From Viscum album (lineage: Eukaryota; Streptophyta; Magnoliopsida; Santalales; Viscaceae), in contig OY728128.1 of NCBI GenBank assembly GCA_963277665.1, forward strand, positions 1,867,204,988 to 1,867,268,987: a DNA stretch of 64,000 nucleotides. The letters run 5' to 3'. How positions within the stretch are numbered: position 1 is the first letter of the stretch; every line of letters starts with the position of its first letter. The translations under genes were made by a program, and so were the position numbers. The notes under the pieces are model-generated. The model ran no database searches and was not told the origin of the DNA. It saw only the letters and a list, made by a program, of their open reading frames with translations. This document shows, piece by piece, positions 23,398 through 34,424 of this stretch.

Positions 23398-24422
23398 ATT
23401 TTTGGAGAGGATATAGATTGAGTTTTTGAAAAGAAAAAGGTGTACCCACATTTTAAACATGATAAAAGAAAAAAACAGTTCTCATTAGAAAACATTAAAT
23501 GATATAAGGTCAAAAGAAGACCAAAAAGGGTTTTTTGACAAGTTTATATTTTCTTTCTCACATTATCTTTTTAGTTTAGCCCTTAGTAAAGTCATTTTAA
23601 CCATAACCGTGGAAATAAATTATTACTTTTTTTAATATTCATTTTGATAAAAAATTAAGAAATTATTATATAATATTAATTTTTATGATTCTAAACTTTG
23701 AATCCGTTTTTATAAATTCTATTTGTGGTATTGGAAAATATTAATATATAATTAAACATGTATATGAGGCAAAAATTGGCTTTCCTTGGAGAAAATTTCA
23801 TATGAATATAAAGTATTAATGTATAAATTTAATATCAAATTGATTAAAATGACTTAAATTTAATTAACAAATATATATTATTACTAATTTTACTTTTAAA
23901 AACATATTAAAATAAAAATTTTGTTGAAAATTTATTAAACAAAATGAAATGTTTTTAGAAAAATCAATAATTTTTACTATTCATTGAAAAATTGATGTTG
24001 GTAAGAACTTCTGAACAAATCACTCAAAATTTAATTTTTACTAATAGATTTAAATAATTATGTTATTTTTTTTAAATATATTTAATATATTTGTAAAACA
24101 TTTATAATTTCTTTAAAAATGAAATAAAAACATTCTTTTTAGAAAATTGTATTTTTTAAACATATAAAAACTTTACTAAAAAATTAAGAACTTTTAATCA
24201 AATATTTTCCAATATCTAAACCATTATAATTAAATTTTTTATTTTTTTAATTAATGTATTCATACCACCATGTTTAACATTTCAGTTATAATGTCCATTT
24301 TTGAATAATAATATTTATAGTATAATTTTATTCATTAAAACTCAGTGTTGTGTGTAACTCATGATTTAGAATAAAATAACTTTGTTCAAAGAGAATATTG
24401 AATAAAAAATAATGTCGTTGCA

Positions 24423-24432
24423 TTATAACCCC
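24423..24432 (-). other. Decayed polypurine tract
   Basis: On the minus strand GGGGTTATAA precedes the LTR start. The equivalent intact tract beside LTR C reads AAGGGGAGAA (36244-36253). Confidence 0.55.
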
Positions 24433-24461
24433 ATTAAAATGAATTAGTCCCTTGAGAATGT

Positions 24462-24555
24462 TCACATTGACAAATAAGGACACTTATGGAACATGACATA
24501 CTCAGGTTCACATGTAGCTTCTTCAAATTGGTTGGTTGACCACAAAACATTAACT
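24462..24555 (-). pseudogene. Integrase C-terminal chromodomain-like relic
   Basis: The minus frame reads LVNVLWSTNQFEEATCEPE and then M..KCPYL before a TGA at 24462-24464. This matches the family pattern vLW.n...eeATWE.E.dM...yP.LF found at the end of chromovirus integrases. The aromatic W of ATWE is C here. In living elements this module reads chromatin marks to direct integration. It ends about 40 bp from the PPT relic and LTR A, as in Tekay-type elements. Confidence 0.8.
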
Positions 24556-24799
24556 AGATGAGTGTTATTTTTTCCTTGATCTTTCTATATATGATCAAAA
24601 ATGTAAACCAATTTCTATTCATAGGAATGATCATGTTACATAATTACAACTAATGAGTTTAATATATTTTAAGGATCATTTATTCACTTCTTCAAGAGAG
24701 ATATATGGAACATATCAAGGACTTGAGAGATATTTGGTGGAAGTGAAAAAGGATAAGATGTATTCCTAATCAAATCAAGAATTAAAAAGGAATGAATGA

Positions 24800-25690
24800 A
24801 ATATATATTAGTTTTCAATTAATTTCAAATATTTTTACCATTTTCCAAATATAAATTGAAGAAAACACCTTGTCACCAACTTCAAATTCCATATCACGTC
24901 GGTGATTTTTTCATAACTTTTCATCAAAATTTGTGTTTCCCTTATGTGTTTTTGAATATCTCTAAACATATATATAATTTATTTTACTATCATTGGTACC
25001 AGTAGATTTATTTCTCCATCATAATCCTAGGACATTTCAGTGAAACACTTCATTCCATAGAGTGCTTCATAACGATCCATTTGAAATCTCGAGTGAAAGA
25101 CATTATTGTCTAAAAATTCAACTAGAGGTAGATATTGATTCCAATAACGATTTAAATCTATTTAAAGAGATTTAAAAATATTCTATAGGTCTAGAAATTT
25201 TCACATAGAATGAACATCTGTCTGTGGTTGATATTTATTGCTAAAACACATCTCTATATCAAGAGCTTGTCAAGAAATTTTCAAGAACATTGATGTAATC
25301 GTAGGATCTCAACTAGATACAATGGAATGTGGTACTCTATGAAACCATACCGCTTCCATAATGTATATTTGGGAAATATGATCTATAAAAAATTCTTAAT
25401 TGATAGTTATGGCATTTTCTAACATTGTATGTCATTCGACTATAACACCTATAGAATTATTCCCATGGATGTTTTCGGGAGTACGATAATAAATTCATAG
25501 TTATGTATTCCAATTTTCATTTTTTATTATTAATGTTTTTACAACCCCATAGAGTTTTTCCTCTATACATTAAGGGTTTATAGACAAAGAATCGAAATAT
25601 GAAATTTTTAATATCTCTTTTTATAGTATACCATCCAAAATAACCTATCATATCTCTATACATATATATAATTCATTTATGAATAGAGAA
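24800..25690 (-). pseudogene. Integrase relic (Ty3/gypsy)
   Basis: Collinear phrases on the minus strand, high to low: a decayed zinc-binding N-terminal region near 25.65-25.55 kb; NENWNT (family WEnIT) and GVIVE (family WVIVDRLTKSAHF) near 25.45 kb; FHRVPHSIVSS.DPTITS (family LHGVP.sIVSDRDpRFTS) at about 25.33 kb; KYQPQTDVHS (family yHPQTDGQSER) at 25.22 kb; YLPLVEFLDNN (family YLPLVEFAYNN) at about 25.13 kb; YEALYGMKCFTE (family yEALYGRkCRSP) near 25.06 kb; and GDxVFL-like residues near 24.87 kb. The first D of the SDRD catalytic motif reads S, and at least three stops and several frameshifts are present. Integrase would join the cDNA to the chromosome; this copy cannot. Confidence 0.87.
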
Positions 25691-26049
25691 TAGAGAATTA
25701 TAATAATCCTCTATAAGAACATTTTTGAAATTCGGTAGGTATATATAAAATACAATGTTATTGAACAATATCATTACATTATAATAAAGGATAAAATCAT
25801 GTACATTCTTAGATTCATTTATAACTCTAAATCTTCATTTTTTGAATATTTAATATTTACTTTGATAGATGGTTGACCACCCATTTGGGAAAGTATATAT
25901 TTCTACCCTTCCTATAAGAATTAAATATATATCCTTACAAATCCAAAAAATGGATATTTTTTGATGATCATCATAATTAATCAAGCATGATCTTTTTAAC
26001 TCAAAACATGATCCACCTTAATCCCATTCATATTAGGGTAATTTATATA

Positions 26050-26346
26050 GATGACATAATATTTAATAAGTTCCAATGATCTTCTATAGAACATATTCAA
26101 CATTTTCTATAGTAATCTATAATTTAAACATTTTTGAATTAATATATATATCAAGTGTTTCTCTATATAAATAATCCCACCATATTATTAATGTAATAAA
26201 TAATGTAGCTAACTTCAAATCACAATATGGGTAATTCTTCTAATTAACCTCTATTTGTTTTGATTAAAAAGATATCACCATATCTTCTTGCTTACAAATT
26301 TATCACAATATTTTATTTGATTCATCACTATACAGTACACGCCCCT
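26050..26346 (-). pseudogene. RNase H relic of the gypsy pol
   Basis: The minus strand reads VLYSDESNK (family vYsDASk.GLG), then KNYPYCDLKLATLF..LIIWWDYLY (family .NYPthDLELAavvfALKiWRHYLyG), then IYINSKMFK (family iyTDHKSLK). Several stops interrupt it. The enzyme would remove the RNA strand during reverse transcription. It follows RT and precedes integrase, the Ty3/gypsy order. Confidence 0.85.
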
Positions 26347-26499
26347 CCCCACTATAGGGTAATGTATTATATGGGTGATGAATAATCTTATCTTAATCCC
26401 CTTAAATTTCCACAAATTAATATATACATAAGAACTTGTATCCCTTCCATGTTAACACTATGAGTGGATTGATTAGCCTTGATAAATTATACAATAAAA

Positions 26500-27200
26500 T
26501 TGATAATATCCAAAAAACTAAGAAAACTGAAGAACTATGTCAAAGTGGTTTGTTTTCCCCAATATTCAATAGCCTCTATTTTTTTCATTGATCTACTGAT
26601 ATACTCCCTCTTTAGATTATATAACCAGAAAATGAATCTTTTGTTAGCCAAAATTCACACGTGGTAAATTTATCATATAAATAATCCCTAATTAGGGTCT
26701 TCAATACAATGCTATAGGGGTCTTTATTCTTTTCTTTTATCATCAAATAGTTATAAAATATTATATAAAGACTACAATGAAATGATCTAGTTACTCTTCT
26801 TAGTATTTTTCATTAAATATATTAATATTCCATGAGAATTAGTAAGACGATTCGAATCATTATATATTCGTAGTGTCTATTAAATATATGGAATAATATA
26901 TTGGGTATATCACCCTAAATAAAGACTAATTGATGATATCCATAATTAATTACAATATTTTAAATGTATGGATCTATTATTTGTTGATTAAACAAGTAAT
27001 CAATATGGGGTAGTGGAAGGTTTGTTTTTATGGAGATCTTTTTTTATCTCCTAATAATCAATGTATAATTGCATTGATCCATCATTAATCTTATGAAAAA
27101 TAATATGTTAAACCGATGTTGTTACACTCTACTGAATGAAACATAGTCAACATTCTCATGAAGCTTCTTCATCAATTCATATAACATAATCATGGATATT
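26500..27200 (-). pseudogene. Reverse transcriptase relic (Ty3/gypsy)
   Basis: Minus-strand phrases in family order: ELMKKLHENVD (family ELk.qL.eLLdKGFIRPS), SIKTNLPLPHIDYLFNQQ (family tiKNkYPLPRIDDLFDQL), GYHQLVFI.GDIPNILF (family GYHQLRVr.eDIPKTAFrT), HYEYIMIRIVL (family HYEFLVMPFGLTNAP), and beyond the catalytic region KKIEAIEYW (family kKveAi..W) and SFLSFLDIINFI (family SFLGLagYYRRFI). The catalytic YxDD/F.DD box is not legible. Stops occur every few dozen codons. Hydrophobic substitutions such as P to L, A to V and R to I/K/stop are frequent, as expected from C-to-T and G-to-A drift. Confidence 0.88.
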
Positions 27201-28399
27201 CTATAAGAAGTATTTGAAATTATTCCATCACTAGGTTTGAGTTCTATTGATAAATCCACTTCATGTTTTTGTGTAATTCAAGTTAACTCTCCCATAGATA
27301 CATATACAAAATACCCTATAATAGTTATGTTAGAAATGTTGAATTTTCCCTAAACATTTGAGATAAAAACCCATTTTTAATTGTAATAATGAGTAATACA
27401 ATGGATGTAATTTCTATCATAATTTAAAACACATCGTCACACTAATTGAAAATAATAAGTTGGGATGGAATAATAAATATTAATTCCCATCCTCAGAAAT
27501 TGATTTGAGATTTTTATAGATAAATCCAACTTATGCCTATTACAACAATAAACTCCAACTTAGAGAAAAAAATGGATTTTTTGGAAAAACTATCCCATAA
27601 ACATTAACTGATGATGAGTCTTATACATGACACGCAGTCATTATACCATTATTTTTTTACTATTAATTAAACATCTAATCATTTAGTTGGTGTTGTGAAA
27701 CCCTTATAAAATTCATTAGATATGAAATATTAAAAAGATCAATAATCGTAAATGAAATTAGTATTTATAGTGTGGATAATATGTGTATATTTAAACACAC
27801 ACTGCTAGAAAAATTATTATTCCAACAATTTTTATCCATTTGTATTGGCCCAAAAACTATTGGTATAACCTATACCAATATTTTGTAGGTCCTTTGGAAA
27901 TTTTGGCATTAGCATTGGTATATATATATGGTTTTAGGGAAATCTATGGGATAACTCTAAATTTGAGGCGTGACATTGTTTTCATACCCCTCACATTAAA
28001 TTTTGATAGCCTGATATTTCCCTTTGTCTCACTATTTTAGTAATTTCTAACATTTAGCATCATCTTTGACTGCCAAAACTGATAATTAGTAAGATTACTG
28101 ACCACGATACACGCATTGGAAACATTTTACTGTGATCAGTTTATCATGTGAATATTTATCTCAATTGACATAAGTAGATAACATATTCCCATCAATTTGG
28201 AATGCATTCACTCAATAAACCTTCCTTTAGAATATAAATAAATTATGTACCCCTATTATGACAATTTATTCAATGTTTCCTTCAATATTGTTTCATGAAA
28301 GAAAGATCATATTCTTCTCTCATTGATTTTTAGAGTTTCTTTAAAATTTTATCATTCATTTGTAATCAAATCATGAGATTAATGGATAACACCAATATC
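27201..28399 (-). other. Protease/gag-tail interval, unreadable, with possible DNA-transposon insertion
   Basis: By position this should hold the gag zinc knuckle and the protease, but I cannot read either with confidence. It contains the CACTA-like candidate at 27800-28045, whose 66-codon + strand ORF (27840-28040) has no recognisable domain. Confidence 0.4.
27800..28045. mobile_element. Candidate short CACTA-like insertion
   Basis: CACTGCTAGAAAAA at 27800 resembles the terminal inverted repeat of CACTA (En/Spm) elements. A weak reverse complement with mostly transition differences, CTATTTTAGTAATT, is at about 28032-28045. If real it is a ~245-bp non-autonomous element. I could not find a convincing 3-bp duplication. 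Confidence 0.25.
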
Positions 28400-28960
28400 T
28401 ATTTCCACCATGATATCACATAAATTCATTTATTTATAGATATAGTGGTCCATTATAGCTAACTCCCTTAAGAGATGTTGTTTTAAAGCCACTATAAAAT
28501 TGACCAAACCTATATTCTGGTTGGATGATAATACCATATGTCTACTTTGTAAGTCTTATAAACTTTTCCTCATAGGTACCAACATATTGGTCATCCATAA
28601 ATTTAATCTCAAGGAGTTAATTATCTATTTTCATATGAATAATATGAGGAATTTACTTATTATTAAATAAAATATTAACCTCATCCTAATCTATGGAGTT
28701 TATTTCTTCCTATTTCATTATAATCTTGATAATATTCCACTATTTATTGAATTATATTTTCAAATTTTAGACATCCTAAATGACTTTTTCATACCCCAAA
28801 TATTATTGAATATAAAATATATTTTTGTGATTATGATCAATTTCTCTAAAACTAGTGAATCAATAGAACCACTAAAATAAAGTATATGTTTTCTCAAGAA
28901 GGACATAAGAAAACATTGATACCTCCGTCGATTATTTGGGTGATATTCATTATTCATTTA
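28400..28960 (-). pseudogene. Gag relic of the gypsy element
   Basis: Minus-strand phrases: YFSGSIDSLVLEKLI..TKIYF near 28.88 kb (family F.G..DP..AE.Wl...EkiF) and, after about 200 bp of decayed sequence, DDQYVGTYEEKFIRLTK (family gdmTV.eYe.KF.eLsr) followed by YRFGQFYSGF (family ..kF..GLr) near 28.55-28.45 kb. The first phrase lies in a 65-codon frame (28760-28957). Stops separate the pieces. This is the capsid region, upstream of RT on the same strand. Confidence 0.8.
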
Positions 28961-29253
28961 GAATACTGCTATGTGATAATTAAAAGATGATTATTCATTC
29001 CTACTAACATAAAATTTAGTTAAATGGGTGGAAAATCGTTGTATTTTCCATATAATTCATCATTTACATAGTCACATTGGGTTAAACCATTTAATAAAAC
29101 CAAAAAACTTAGTTTGAGAATTAATAAAAATAGTGGGAAACCAAATAATCATGAAAAAAACATATTGAATGATCAAATCATGAAACCGTTAGATACATTA
29201 TCATTCTTCATTTCAGTTATGATATTTTGTAAATAGATTGCGAATTTCCAACA

Positions 29254-29420
29254 AACTCCCCCCTAAGAGTGGAAAAAACAGGTGTGAAATAAGGCCCATT
29301 TTTGTTCACCAAGTGATAATCAAGTCAAGTCCCATACACTCTTTTCAAATTTATTAACCCAAGGTACAACTATTTCAGATAGACATCCAATTCTAGTAAC
29401 TTTATAGGGATTTAATTTAA
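29254..29420 (-). mobile_element. Possible Ty1/copia 3' end (RNase H tail, PPT, LTR start)
   Basis: On the minus strand CTTAGGGGGGAGTT directly precedes TGTTGGAAATT, the layout of a polypurine tract beside a TGTTGG-type copia LTR. Upstream, the frame PWVNKFEKSVWDLT resembles the RNase H tail of copia pol (family LP..KFe.lr..LG). If correct, a copia fragment interrupts the leader between gag and LTR B. Its own LTR end was not found. Confidence 0.3.
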
Positions 29421-30149
29421 TAAAAATTAATCTATTTTTCCATCACCAAAATTTCTAGGCATTTTCCTATAATATGAATAATCCTTAGACATATCCATAG
29501 AAATATCTCTTGGAATCTCGAAATCAATTCTCAGACTTGTTTCAAACTTTTAACTAATCATTTACCCTCATACCAATTATAGTGACCTAGGATTTACATA
29601 CATGAATATTAAATACTAAAAGTGGAATATTTATTTCACTATAAAAAATAACACATGAGGACCATAATAGATTAGTGTCTTTCAAAACTCAGATACTTAA
29701 AAAACTTGTCCCAAAGTGACCCACATCATATCCCACCATGTTCATCATTTATCACACCCTTCTTGTATATATCATACGTAATACCATTCATCATAACCTG
29801 GGGAATGTAATCACAATAAAAAGGCGTGGTCATATTCTTATAAATGGTAAAGATGGAATATATCCACTTAACATAACTATAATGGAATGATAATGTGAAA
29901 ATGGTTTTTGATCATCATGCCATATATATAATATATATTAAACATGAGTCCTGGAATAAATGATCACTGTTCGTAAGAGATAAATCAAACTGTAATCAAA
30001 TAACATGATGCATGAGAACATAACATTATCATAAGAAAAATTTTTTTTCAATACACATTATCAATGAAAAGATTATGTTAAGGATGCCCACAATTATATT
30101 CATAACATATTAGTATTGGTATACCCATATGTATTCATCTTTAAGTGTT

Positions 30150-30325
30150 TGGAAAACATCTTGTGTACCATCCTTTTGGCTAGGATTAACCTTCCATTCA
30201 CCCTGTTGTTTCAAGATTAGGACAACCTCCCATATACCCTATTGTATCTGGATAGGTATTAATTCCCATGTCCCGTCTTCTATAGGGGTTTAGATATCCT
30301 CTCATGTACCCTTTGAGATCATTGA
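30150..30325. repeat. ~36-bp tandem repeat in LTR B
   Basis: Diverged units start near 30152, 30177, 30213, 30248 and 30283, each with a GATTAGGACAACCTCCCATG-like core then TACCCT. Orthologous to 20912-21080 in LTR A. Confidence 0.7.
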
Positions 30326-31839
30326 TCATTTTTCTATACATAATTAATTAGAGGGTTATATATGTCCCACCCATAAAAAATCAATATATTTGTTTGCTAA
30401 AAGAACATAAAATATTCACCACATCAAAACCCATAGAATGGAAATGTGTTTTATAAATTGTTTATCATTGAATAACCTATATAAAGAGAATGGGTTTCAT
30501 AAATATTCTTTCATAACATTACTCTTATAAATAAAACGGGGTTCATTATCATCTAATCAATTCATTGTAGAATTAACCCTGGATATAGAATAGGTTTCAT
30601 AAAAATCTCTTCATCATAATAATATACTGTTTTAAAAAAGAATAAGGTTGGTATAATTGGATCATATCAAAATAAAAACTAAATCAATACCAAATGTTTT
30701 TTCTTTGATTTATATATATTAGACAAATAGAATTAAATTATTCTAAATGAAAATATAAATTCCATTAAAAATCACTTATATAAAATATATAAATTTGTCG
30801 AATATTGTGGAAATCATTTAATTTATATGAAAAATAAAACAAATTAATGTATTATTCAAATAACTGAGTGTGAATGATAAAAGAAAATCGTGATTACGAA
30901 TTACACATTAAAAAAATAATTTCATTCCCAATTTTGATAAAAAAGATCCTATTTAAAAAAACAAAAATATTATTTAATTTTAACATTTTTTTAAAAATTT
31001 ATTCATGGATAAAATTTTTGTTAAAAATCATTTAATAACACAGATAACATTCTTTAAATATTATTTATAAAACATTGACAAAGAAGAAAAATGGTTTTTA
31101 ATGGAAGAGAGAAATGAATTAATTTTTTTCCATAAAAACCTTATTTTGGAATATTGAGTACCTAAAGGGAGGAAAATGAATTAAAAATATATATTTCCGA
31201 TAAATAATAATATGATAATAAAATAAATGAGATTTTTTGTTATACTACATTATTTAATCCATAGAAACCTAATTATAAATAACTTTCCTAAATAATGATT
31301 TTTAACAAAAAAAATTATGACTTTGTTAAATTTTGAATTAGAAGCCCCATGAAATAATAACATTAACTAAAACATTAAATATAACTAAATTATGTATATT
31401 CATGATATAACATTTAAAATGGGATTTATATACACCTCATCAAATCATTAGGGTTCATAAGATAACATATGTCCCAAAGAAGACAATTTATGATGAAAAT
31501 CCCTTAATTCAACCCTTTAATTTCTTCACACATGTTAAAATAACATTTATAATAAATATAGTTTTATTATAATTATATTATATTATCATAATCATATATA
31601 GAAGACACTATATATTTTTTACTCCTTTCCTTTAATTACATATTTATTAATAAATCATTGTTAAAATCACGTTTTATTTAATAAATGCTTTATTTTACAT
31701 GGTTGTTTTGGCTTGATGTTTTCCATCCATTTATATTGATCAGGGAAAAAAACATAAATATTTTTAAAATTTTAATAATATAATATATGTTATAAATATT
31801 TATATTTATATTAATTCATCAATTTTAGATATAGAAAAT

Positions 31840-32290
31840 GAATTTCATCATATTTCGAGATTGTAGGTTGTACGCATGCATGTATGATGATTACATTTTC
31901 TGACCGAATAGAAAATAAGTGTGGTAAATAATAAATCATATATATAGTATCTTTATTTATTCATATATATTTTCTATATCTGATTTAAAATTATCATTAT
32001 TACCTTCCATGTAAATCATAATTGAAAAATGAATCGAATCACTTCATGAGGTGATAGTCTGCATTACACAAGAGTGACGTTATCATATTCTAATAAAATG
32101 GAAAGTAAGATGGTAGATGTGATATTAAAAATAAATAATTGTAATAATTTCATAAAATTAATTTATAAAAATTAAAGATGTCATTATATCTTACCATTCA
32201 AGGTGGGATGTAAAATGAATTACATCAGTTCGTGTGGTGGTTTTCTCTAATACACACGATTGATGGTTTCATTTCCCATTTGATGGAAAA
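31840..32290. repeat. ~188-bp tandem units in LTR B (three copies)
   Basis: Cores TTCGAGATTGTAGG (31854), TTCATGAGGTGATAGTCTGC (32043) and TTCGTGTGGTGG (32229) are each followed by TTTTC-type text; spacing is 189 and 186 bp. Confidence 0.8.
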
Positions 32291-32605
32291 GGAGATAGAT
32301 AAATATCATTAAATTAAAATAATAAAATATCATAATATATTAGTTAATTATATTATATTATAATTAGGGTTGAATAATATTTTAATGAGTGGGTGGATGA
32401 AATAAAATTAAAACACGTGTTAGCATACTAAACCTCTTTTTTAGAAAACCCCTTTAGGTTTATACCAAAATCCATCTACGTTGGGTTTAATAATAAAAAT
32501 AAGGACTCTAAGATTTTATATAGGGATAAATTGAAATTATTTCTATAGTAAATGAGTGATCCATAGGTTTTTATAATTCTGTAGAGAATATGAGTGGGGG
32601 TTCCC

Positions 32606-32612
32606 TTTTATA
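32606..32612 (-). promoter_or_regulatory. TATA box of LTR B (TATAAAA on minus)
   Basis: Minus-strand context ATCACTTATAAAAGGGAACC. The GGGAACC flank agrees with LTR C (GGGCATAACC) in position. Confidence 0.65.
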
Positions 32613-33859
32613 AGTGATGGAGTGGTCACACATGGGATTTTTGAAAAAAAAATTGTACACACATTTTTATCATCCAAAATGGCTCTAAAATGGATAATTA
32701 ATAAAATATTTTATATATTTTTGTAAAATGTTCATATATAGAATCTAGATTTGTTTAATGACCAATTTACCATTTATCTTTTTAGTTTAACCCCCGATAA
32801 ACTAGTTATAACTTCAATCGTGAAAATTAAAGTATTCAGTTACTAAAACTGATTATGACCTAAAATGAATATGACCTAATTATATAATACTAATTATATT
32901 TATTAAAAATATGGAATCCATTTTTCCATATTCAAATATTAGAATTGTAAAATAATTTATAAAAAATCAACCCCACGAATGTAGGGAAAATGTAGTTTTC
33001 TGAAGAGAAATTTTTTAAATGTATATATGGTTGTAATTTTAATATTATAAATGAAAATGATTGAATATACCTAAAATTTAGTTATATGTTTATTTTTGAA
33101 CAGATTTTACAAATAATAATAAAATAAAATGGATCATCCAAATAATTTAAACAAAAAGTTAGTTTTTAATAAAAAAATTATTTTTACCATTAATTGATAA
33201 ATTAAGATTCTCAAAAAAAATTTAAAAATTCACTCAAAGATAATTTCAAAAAATATATTTTAAAATTAATTTATATTTTTTAAAATAAATTTCCTAAATG
33301 AGGAAAAATTACTTTTGTTATATTCTCTCAAAAAATATATACAAAATTTTTCTTAGAAGTAATTATTTTCAAAACAAATATTGACATTACTAAAAAAACT
33401 AAGTACCTTTTTATCATTTTATTTTATTTAGATAAAACAATTGTAAGTAATTTTTAAAATGTGGTTATTCTTATTCATACAATTGAGTTTGGTAGCAAGG
33501 TTATAACTATCATGTTTAAATAATAATATTTATAGTATATTGCAATTCGTTAAAACATGGGGTCGTTTTTAATGCGAGGCATCAATTAAAAATATTTCTT
33601 TGGAAATTTGTTTCATAAAAACTCTTTGTGTCACACCCATAGTAGTCCAAGTAGTTTTTTATAACATTATTTATTTAGATGGTTATGTAGACCCAAATAT
33701 GAACATGGTGTATCTTGATGGGTGAGTATGGTTAAATAATTGTATATAATATTATTATAACCTAAGTGTAATTATATTATTTTTATGTTTTATGTTCAGG
33801 AATTTTTTTCTGAGGATTTGAAATTGAATTAAAATAATGGTAAAAATGAAAAACATTAA

Positions 33860-34110
33860 AACATATAGGCGGTAATCTGCACAACTCACGATTAACATTA
33901 TCAATTCCCATTTAATTAGTGGGAAATAAGGTATATAATTTGTTTTAATTTTAGAAACACCGTTATACTATATATAACGTATTTATTCACTAATAAAATC
34001 ATTTAACTAAACCATGATATGTGTTATGAAAAACCTAAGATGTCACATTGTGGAGATAGTATTCTATGGAATGGACTAACGACGCTTTTATTTTTCTTAG
34101 TGGGTGGAGA
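33860..34110. repeat. ~184-bp tandem units in LTR C (two copies)
   Basis: Cores TAGGCGGTAATCTGCACAAC (about 33866) and TGGAGATAGTATTCTATGGA (about 34051) are each followed by a short C/A-rich word, then TTTTATTTTTC or CAATTCCCATTT. Confidence 0.65.
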
Positions 34111-34417
34111 GGTGTATGAAATTATAATTAAATAAATATGATAATATTTAATTAAATTTAAGATACATAATTCACTATACTTCAATAGATATGAGATATA
34201 CGAAAGAGTTATATTAAGGTTAAAATGTTACGAAAAAATTAATACTTAAGTTGTAGACTTGACCATCTCCTATAGATCTTTTGTAAAAATATAGACATAG
34301 TGTAGAATATAGGAAATATGGTATTATGGATGAAAAAATTCATTGTAGAGGTAATATGGGTATATATTATATTTAAATTCTATCAGCATGTGTAACCATG
34401 GGGGGGCGGTTATGCCC

Positions 34418-34424
34418 TTTTATA
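34418..34424 (-). promoter_or_regulatory. TATA box of LTR C (TATAAAA on minus)
   Basis: Minus-strand context CATCACTTATAAAAGGGCAT, almost identical to the box of LTR B. Confidence 0.65.

Larger units (their letters stand above)
20356..24422 (-). repeat. LTR A (3' LTR of the gypsy element, ~4.07 kb)
   Basis: The minus-strand start is TGCAACGACATT at 24422, preceded on that strand by the PPT relic and pol. The other end is approximate (near a GAGACCA word that may be a decayed primer-site complement). It contains a 36-bp repeat block (20912-21080), a three-unit ~190-bp repeat (22616-23065), a TATA box (23391-23397) and AT microsatellites at 22894-22912 and 23070-23089. The same features in the same order occur in LTR B. 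Sequence resembling an element's 5' interior lies on its far side, so it may once have served as the 5' LTR of a second unit. Confidence 0.75.
20356..33628 (-). mobile_element. Degraded full-length Ty3/gypsy chromovirus-type element
   Basis: On the minus strand the order is LTR B, gag, RT, RNase H, integrase, chromodomain-like tail, polypurine-tract relic, LTR A. The two LTRs are about equal in length (4.04 and 4.07 kb) and are collinear over shared landmarks. RT before integrase and a chromodomain-like C-terminus identify Ty3/gypsy, chromovirus branch; the motif style is closest to Tekay/Del. Every domain carries several stop codons and an excess of A and T, so the element is long dead. Smaller insertions seem to lie within it (a CACTA-like end near 27.8 kb and a copia-like end near 29.25 kb). 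Confidence 0.8.
29590..33628 (-). repeat. LTR B (5' LTR of the gypsy element, ~4.04 kb)
   Basis: Collinear with LTR A: a 36-bp repeat block (~30150-30325), 'CCCATAGAATGGAAATG' phrases, an AAGAAGACAATTT word (31.48 kb; 22.25 kb in A), three ~188-bp units (31854, 32043, 32229) and a TATA box (32606-32612). The outer end abuts LTR C at 33629. The inner end is approximate. Confidence 0.75.
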
